Positions 60,329 through 64,000 of a stretch of 64,000 nucleotides of DNA are shown here, piece after piece. The notes under the pieces were generated by a model that did not search any database, was not told where the DNA came from, and was given only the letters and a program-made list of their open reading frames with translations. The position numbers and the translations under genes are program-made. Position 1 is the stretch's first letter. Each line of letters opens with the position of its first letter. This DNA is from Pseudomonadota bacterium. GTDB lineage: Bacteria; Pseudomonadota; Alphaproteobacteria; Acetobacterales; Acetobacteraceae. Where the stretch lies: NCBI GenBank assembly GCA_021816925.1, contig JAKAWQ010000014.1, positions 1 to 64,000 of the forward strand, given 5' to 3'.

Positions 60329-60371
60329 CCTCACGGTCGGTTACATCGGATTTCAGTCACAAAAACGACGC

Positions 60372-60380
60372 TTATCCACA
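60372..60380 (+). promoter_or_regulatory. Perfect DnaA box
   Basis: TTATCCACA matches the DnaA consensus exactly. It is the only one I found in this intergenic region, so it is not an origin; a titration or regulatory site is possible. Confidence 0.4.
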
Positions 60381-60454
60381 ACCGAGGATAGCAAAGTTGT
60401 GGGCGAGGCGCGGATTCCGGAACGTTGTGATTTGCGCGCCACGCATCCCTGAGA

Positions 60455-60477
60455 TTACGAAACCGAAGGATTCGTAA
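60455..60477. promoter_or_regulatory. Inverted repeat ahead of the CHAP gene
   Basis: TTACGAA, 9-bp spacer ACCGAAGGA, TTCGTAA: perfect 7-bp arms 14 bp upstream of the ATG, overlapping the likely leader. It may be an operator or an RNA hairpin. Confidence 0.5.
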
Positions 60478-60491
60478 CGGGGGAGAGAGGA

Positions 60492-61202
60492 ATGGCCCGG
60501 CGGGAAGGCTACCGGAACAATCACCTCCTCGCTACGCTCCTCGCGCTTCCCCTCCTTCTCGCCGTCTGTCCGGCGGCACTTGCCGCGCCGGGTGCTCTGC
60601 CCGGGCCAACGCCCCGGCCGCCTTCCGGACTGCAATGGGTTCGCTATTATTTCATCTCCTGCGTGCCCTATGCGATCGAGCGCAGCGGCATTTTCCTCCC
60701 CGGCAACGCCTGGCAATGGTGGGGGAACGCGGCCGGGCGCTATGCGCGCGGGCACAGGCCGGCGTACGGTGCGGTGCTCGTCTTCCGCTCGATTCCCCGG
60801 ATGCCGCTCGGCCACGTCGCGGTGGTGAGCCGGCTGGTCAACGCCCGCGAGATCCTGGTGGACCAGGCGAACTGGATGCCGGCGGGGCAGATCCGGCTGA
60901 ATGTGCCGGTTGTGGACGTCTCGGCCGATAACAACTGGTCGGAGGTCAGGGTCGGGATCGGCGGGGGTCATTTCGGCACCGAGTATCCTGCCTACGGCTT
61001 CATCTACCGCACGCAGCCGGGCGAAATCCCGACCGAGCTTGCGCGCAGCCTGCCGCTGCCGCCGATGAGCCCGGCGGACCTCAGCCTGGCGGCGATGAGC
61101 GGGGCAGGGGTTGAGGTGGCGGAAGTGCCGCAGTTCTCGCCGGGCTCGGCCCTGGTTTCGGGCCAGATCCGGCTGGACGCGCCGGACCACCGGCTGCGCT
61201 GA
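60492..61202 (+). CDS. Secreted CHAP-domain amidase/peptidase
   Basis: The 236-aa protein has a signal peptide (LLATLLALPLLLAVCPAALA). Its CHAP core has Cys57 in SCVPYAIERSGIFLPGNAWQ, WWGNAAGRYARGHRPAYGAV and His108 in LGHVAVVSRLV. The family usually has D-H-A-N-W; here it reads VDQANW, so one residue near the active site is changed. GGGGGAGAGAGGA precedes the ATG. It probably remodels peptidoglycan. Confidence 0.82.
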   Translation: MARREGYRNNHLLATLLALPLLLAVCPAALAAPGALPGPTPRPPSGLQWVRYYFISCVPYAIERSGIFLPGNAWQWWGNAAGRYARGHRPAYGAVLVFRSIPRMPLGHVAVVSRLVNAREILVDQANWMPAGQIRLNVPVVDVSADNNWSEVRVGIGGGHFGTEYPAYGFIYRTQPGEIPTELARSLPLPPMSPADLSLAAMSGAGVEVAEVPQFSPGSALVSGQIRLDAPDHRLR

Positions 61203-61280
61203 GGCCCCCGCGCGGGGCCTTGCGCCGGCGCGCGGCGGGGTGAAGGAATCCGCGCCGGTGACAGGCGTGGACGAAGTGCA

Positions 61281-62840
61281 ATGGCCAAGGCGAGGGCGCC
61301 GGCGAATGGGAGGCGCAGCCCGGCGCGGCTGGCCGCGCTGATCGAGGAGCGCGAGGCACGCCTTCGCTCGATCCTCGAATCGGCTCCCGACGCGATCGTG
61401 ACGATCGACGAGCGCGGGATCATCCAGTCCTTCAGCCAGGCGGCGCAGAGGCTGTTCGGCTATGCGGCCGGGGAGGTGATCGGACGCAACGTCTCGGTGC
61501 TGATGCCCGAGCCGTGGCGGGGCGAGCACGACGCGTACATCGCCCGGTACCTTGCGACCGGCGAGCGGCACATCATCGGGATCGGGCGGGAGGTCACGGC
61601 CCTCAGCAAGGACGGCGCGGTGTTCCCGATCGAGCTTGCGGTGGGCGAGGCGAGGGCGGGGGGGACGCGCATCTTCACCGGCTTCGTGCGCGACCTCCGG
61701 GCGCGGCGGCGGATGGAAGAGGAGCTATTGCAGGCGCAGAAGATGGAGGCGGTCGGGCAGCTCGCGGGGGGGATGGCGCACGACTTCAACAATCTGCTCA
61801 CGGTGATCTCGGGCAATCTCGAGATGCTGGAGCCACACCTCAGGGAGGCCGAGAGCCGCGAGTTGCTCGGCGAGGCGGCGGAGGCGGCCAGAGCCGCCGC
61901 GGAGCTTTCCGGGCGGCTCCTGGCGTTCAGCCGCAAAGAGCCGCTCGACCCGAGGCCGGTCGGCCTCAATCGGCTGTTGCAGGGGCTTGCAGATCTGCTG
62001 CGGCGGACGCTCGGCGGGACGATCGAGGTCGAACTCAGGCTGGCGGAAGGGCCGTTGATGGCGATCACCGATCCGGGGCAGGCGGAGAATGCGATCCTCA
62101 ATCTGGCGATCAATTCCCGCGACGCGATGCCCGAGGGCGGTCGGCTCACGGTCGAGACCGGGCGCGAAGTGACCGTGCCGGAGCGTGGCGAGGCGCCGCG
62201 GCGGTTGGTGACGCTGCGAGTGAGCGACACGGGCCTCGGCATGAGCGAGGAGGTCCGGCGGCGGGCGTTCGAACCCTTCTTCACCACCAAAGGGCCGGGC
62301 AAGGGGACCGGGCTCGGGCTCAGCATGGTGTACGGGTTCGTGCGGCAGTCGGGAGGGGAGGTGGAGATCGAGAGCGCGCCAGGGCAAGGGACGAGCGTGC
62401 TGATCCGGCTGCCCGAGGCGGCGGCGGCGGCGGAAGCGGGCGTGCCGGGCGCGGCAACGGGCCCGAGCGGGCGGCAACGGGTACTGGTGGTGGAGGACGA
62501 TGCGCGGGTGCGGCGGGTTTCGGCGCGGCGGATCGCAGCACTCGGGCATGCGGTGATCGAGGCGGCGAGCGGGCCCGAGGCGCTTTCGGTGATCGAGGGC
62601 GGGGCGGGCATCGATCTTCTTTTCACTGACATCGTGATGGCGGGCGGGATGAGCGGGATCGCGTTGGCCGAGGCGGCGCGGCGGCACCGGCCCGGGCTCA
62701 AGATCCTGTTCACGTCGGGTCACGCGGAGCCCGAGGAGGTGGTGGAGGCGAGGGGCGCGAGCGGCGCGGGATGGCTCGCCAAGCCGTACGGCATCGCCGC
62801 GCTCGAGGCGGCGATCGAGGCGCTGATGGCGCGGCCGTAA
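61281..62840 (+). CDS. Hybrid sensor kinase with FixL-type haem-PAS domain and receiver
   Basis: The 519-aa protein has a PAS domain (about residues 22-138), a HisKA domain with phospho-His167 in GGMAHDFNNLLTV, an HATPase domain (NLAINSRDAMPEGG, then GTGLGLSMVYGF), and a C-terminal receiver (RVLVVEDDARV, phospho-Asp in LLFTDIVM). The PAS region reads GEHDAYIARY and HIIGIGREVTALSKDGAVFP: aligned by eye to FixL, His83 corresponds to the proximal haem ligand His200 of Bradyrhizobium FixL, and Arg89 and Arg103 to its Arg206 and Arg220. It is thus a predicted haem oxygen sensor with a fused receiver. No transmembrane segment is present. It is followed 12 bp later by PPK2. Confidence 0.88.
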   Translation: MAKARAPANGRRSPARLAALIEEREARLRSILESAPDAIVTIDERGIIQSFSQAAQRLFGYAAGEVIGRNVSVLMPEPWRGEHDAYIARYLATGERHIIGIGREVTALSKDGAVFPIELAVGEARAGGTRIFTGFVRDLRARRRMEEELLQAQKMEAVGQLAGGMAHDFNNLLTVISGNLEMLEPHLREAESRELLGEAAEAARAAAELSGRLLAFSRKEPLDPRPVGLNRLLQGLADLLRRTLGGTIEVELRLAEGPLMAITDPGQAENAILNLAINSRDAMPEGGRLTVETGREVTVPERGEAPRRLVTLRVSDTGLGMSEEVRRRAFEPFFTTKGPGKGTGLGLSMVYGFVRQSGGEVEIESAPGQGTSVLIRLPEAAAAAEAGVPGAATGPSGRQRVLVVEDDARVRRVSARRIAALGHAVIEAASGPEALSVIEGGAGIDLLFTDIVMAGGMSGIALAEAARRHRPGLKILFTSGHAEPEEVVEARGASGAGWLAKPYGIAALEAAIEALMARP

Positions 62841-62852
62841 GGGAGCGGGCGG

Positions 62853-63698
62853 ATGGATTTCCGGGAGAAGCTCGGTGTCGCGGCGGGGGCCAAGGGGAGG
62901 CTCGAGGCGATCGACCCCGCCTTCAAGGGCCGGCACGAGACGGCCGAGGCGGCACGGGCCGAGACCGAGCAGTACCGAGAGCGCCTGACCAGGCTGCAGT
63001 CGCTCCTCTATGCGGAGGGAAGGCGCGGGGTGCTGATCGTGCTGCAAGGGATGGACGCCGGGGGCAAGGACGGGACGATCGGGCACGTGTTCGGCGCCCT
63101 CAATCCGCGCGGCGCGCGTGTCGCTTCGTTCAAGGCGCCGACGGCGGGGGAGCTTGCGCACGATTTCCTCTGGCGGGTGCACCCGCAAGTGCCGGCCAAG
63201 GGAGAGATCGTGATCTTCAACCGCTCGCACTACGAGGACGTGCTGGTGCCGCGGGTCCACAAGACGATCGAGAAGGCGGCGTGGGAGGCACGGCTTGGGC
63301 AGGTCCGGGCGTTCGAGGCGCTTTTGACGGAGAGCGGCACGACGGTGCTCAAGTTCTTCCTGCATATCAGCAAGGAGGAGCAGCTCGCGCGCTTCGCCGA
63401 GCGGCTCGAGGATCCGGCGCGGAACTGGAAGATCAGCGAGGCCGACTACGCCGAGCGGGCACTCTGGAAGAGCTACCAGGCGACCTACGAGGAGGTGCTG
63501 GCGGGGACCAGCACGGAGGCGGCGCCCTGGTTCGTCATCCCGGCAAACCACAAGTGGTTCCGCAACCTCGCGGTTTCGGCGATCGTCGTGCACACGCTGG
63601 AGGCGCTCGGGATGCGCTATCCGCCGCCCGGGGTCGATCTCGCGCGGATCCGCCGCGAGTACCACGCGGCCGAGAAGGCAGCCCGGCAGGGCGGGTAG
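62853..63698 (+). CDS. ppk2: Polyphosphate kinase 2 (PPK2)
   Basis: The 281-aa P-loop kinase transfers phosphate between polyphosphate and nucleoside phosphates. It has Walker A LQGMDAGGKDG (about residues 64-74), the lid region GARVASFKAPTAGELAHDF, the Walker B motif VIFNRSHYEDVLVPRVH and WKISEADYAERALWKSYQ. The length fits the single-domain PPK2 class. It is likely transcribed with the upstream kinase gene. Confidence 0.92.
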   Translation: MDFREKLGVAAGAKGRLEAIDPAFKGRHETAEAARAETEQYRERLTRLQSLLYAEGRRGVLIVLQGMDAGGKDGTIGHVFGALNPRGARVASFKAPTAGELAHDFLWRVHPQVPAKGEIVIFNRSHYEDVLVPRVHKTIEKAAWEARLGQVRAFEALLTESGTTVLKFFLHISKEEQLARFAERLEDPARNWKISEADYAERALWKSYQATYEEVLAGTSTEAAPWFVIPANHKWFRNLAVSAIVVHTLEALGMRYPPPGVDLARIRREYHAAEKAARQGG

Positions 63699-63756
63699 AG
63701 CGGGTCGGGTATGCCGTGATTTCGGCTCTTCATTTGACCGAGCAAATTCGCGCGCT

Positions 63757-63779
63757 CCGGGATCGCTTCGCGATCCCGG
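63757..63779. terminator. Perfect hairpin downstream of ppk2
   Basis: CCGGGATCGC, loop TTC, GCGATCCCGG: 10-bp perfect arms, 58 bp after the ppk2 stop. Without a T-tract it may be a processing or REP-like element rather than a classical terminator. Confidence 0.55.
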
Positions 63780-63877
63780 TCACGCGAGATCCTGTCCAGC
63801 GTCCCGATTCCGAGGTTCCTTGTCATGACAAATCGCCGGAATCGGAACACTCGCCCTTGGTTTTCAGCGTTCTCTTT

Positions 63878-64000
63878 ATCCCCTCCGTTCGCTGCGCAGG
63901 GCCGCGAACTGCGGGGGCAGGACGCGTCCTTCTTTTCAGTGGCCTGCTGATCCCCTCCGTTCGCTGCGCAGGGCCGCGAACTTCGGGGGCAGGACGCGTC
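63878..64000. repeat. 72-bp-period direct repeat
   Basis: ATCCCCTCCGTTCGCTGCGC begins at 63878 and 63950; the 51-nt copies differ at one base (GAACTGCGG versus GAACTTCGG), and both end GGGGGCAGGACGCGTC. TTTTCAG precedes each. The array probably continues past the window. Confidence 0.8.

Larger units (their letters stand above)
63699..64000. other. Gene-free end of the window with hairpin and direct repeats
   Basis: These 302 bp contain no supported coding frame. A hairpin at 63757-63779 and 72-bp-period repeats at 63878-64000 (both listed separately) are the visible structure. Confidence 0.6.

Noticed and set aside
60372-60380. Replication origin
   Set aside because: A single DnaA box without further boxes, an AT-rich unwinding region or dnaA/hemE neighbours does not support an origin.
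61725-63665. 646-aa minus-strand open frame
   Set aside because: It is the shadow of the sensor kinase and PPK2 genes, which have clear catalytic motifs.
63878-64000. CRISPR array
   Set aside because: The conserved blocks are too long (51 nt) and separated by a similar 21-nt stretch rather than unrelated spacers. No cas genes are near. The same applies to the 51-bp array at the window start, which has no spacers.

Overview
This is a GC-rich window from an alphaproteobacterial chromosome. The trpB-trpA-accD-folC order and the exopolysaccharide, TRAP and FixL-like genes fit Rhodospirillales, possibly Acetobacteraceae; that placement is inference, since no rRNA or other phylogenetic marker is present. 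Gene density is high, and many neighbours overlap by 1-4 nt (ATGA/GTGA junctions).

Layout. (1) 1-6459: a 51-bp tandem repeat array, then nucleotide-sugar and surface-polysaccharide genes (ManC/AlgA-type enzyme on minus, UDP-glucuronate decarboxylase on minus, a 5'-truncated GT2 glycosyltransferase, a GtrA-type flippase), a creatininase-family hydrolase and a thiamine-diphosphate enzyme. (2) 6893-39477: a nearly complete, co-oriented virion-assembly module of a contractile-tailed phage. It runs small and large terminase, portal, protease/scaffold, capsid, connector, Mu gp37-like protein, sheath, tube, tail-tip and fibre proteins, an ExbB/ExbD-like membrane gene trio, GH108 endolysin, holin, lipoprotein, tail-assembly chaperone, tape measure, then P2-like U-X-D-V-W-J-I and fibres. 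No integrase, repressor, replication or transposition gene is visible. It carries at least three insertions: a retropepsin-like gene pair (15.9-16.65 kb), a methyltransferase plus IS1-fragment cassette that splits the tail-chaperone partner (27.8-29.1 kb) and is flanked by 73-bp direct repeats, and an antisense lipoprotein gene with a perfect TATAAT box (32.2-32.4 kb). (3) 39771-48683: uronate dehydrogenase, amidase, aat, a collagen-like exported protein, msrQ, trpB, trpA, accD, folC. (4) 48700-59414: a catabolic or transport locus with two divergent arms around a LysR regulator. The minus arm has a 3-hydroxyisobutyrate-dehydrogenase-like enzyme, sulfatase, a three-gene TRAP transporter and a DUF3604 protein; the plus arm has LysR and the two subunits of aconitase X. 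(5) 59468-63698: a lipoprotein, a RidA protein, a secreted CHAP protein, a hybrid histidine kinase with a FixL-type haem-PAS domain, and PPK2. The window ends in a hairpin and a 72-bp-period repeat.

The observations I rank highest are the phage-borne ExbB/ExbD-like pair next to the lysis genes, the integrase-less virion cluster (degenerate prophage or gene-transfer-agent-like), the cassette inserted into the tail-chaperone gene, the unassigned sulfatase/TRAP/DUF3604/AcnX locus, and the predicted haem oxygen sensor. All functional statements are from reading translated sequence; no database search was run.
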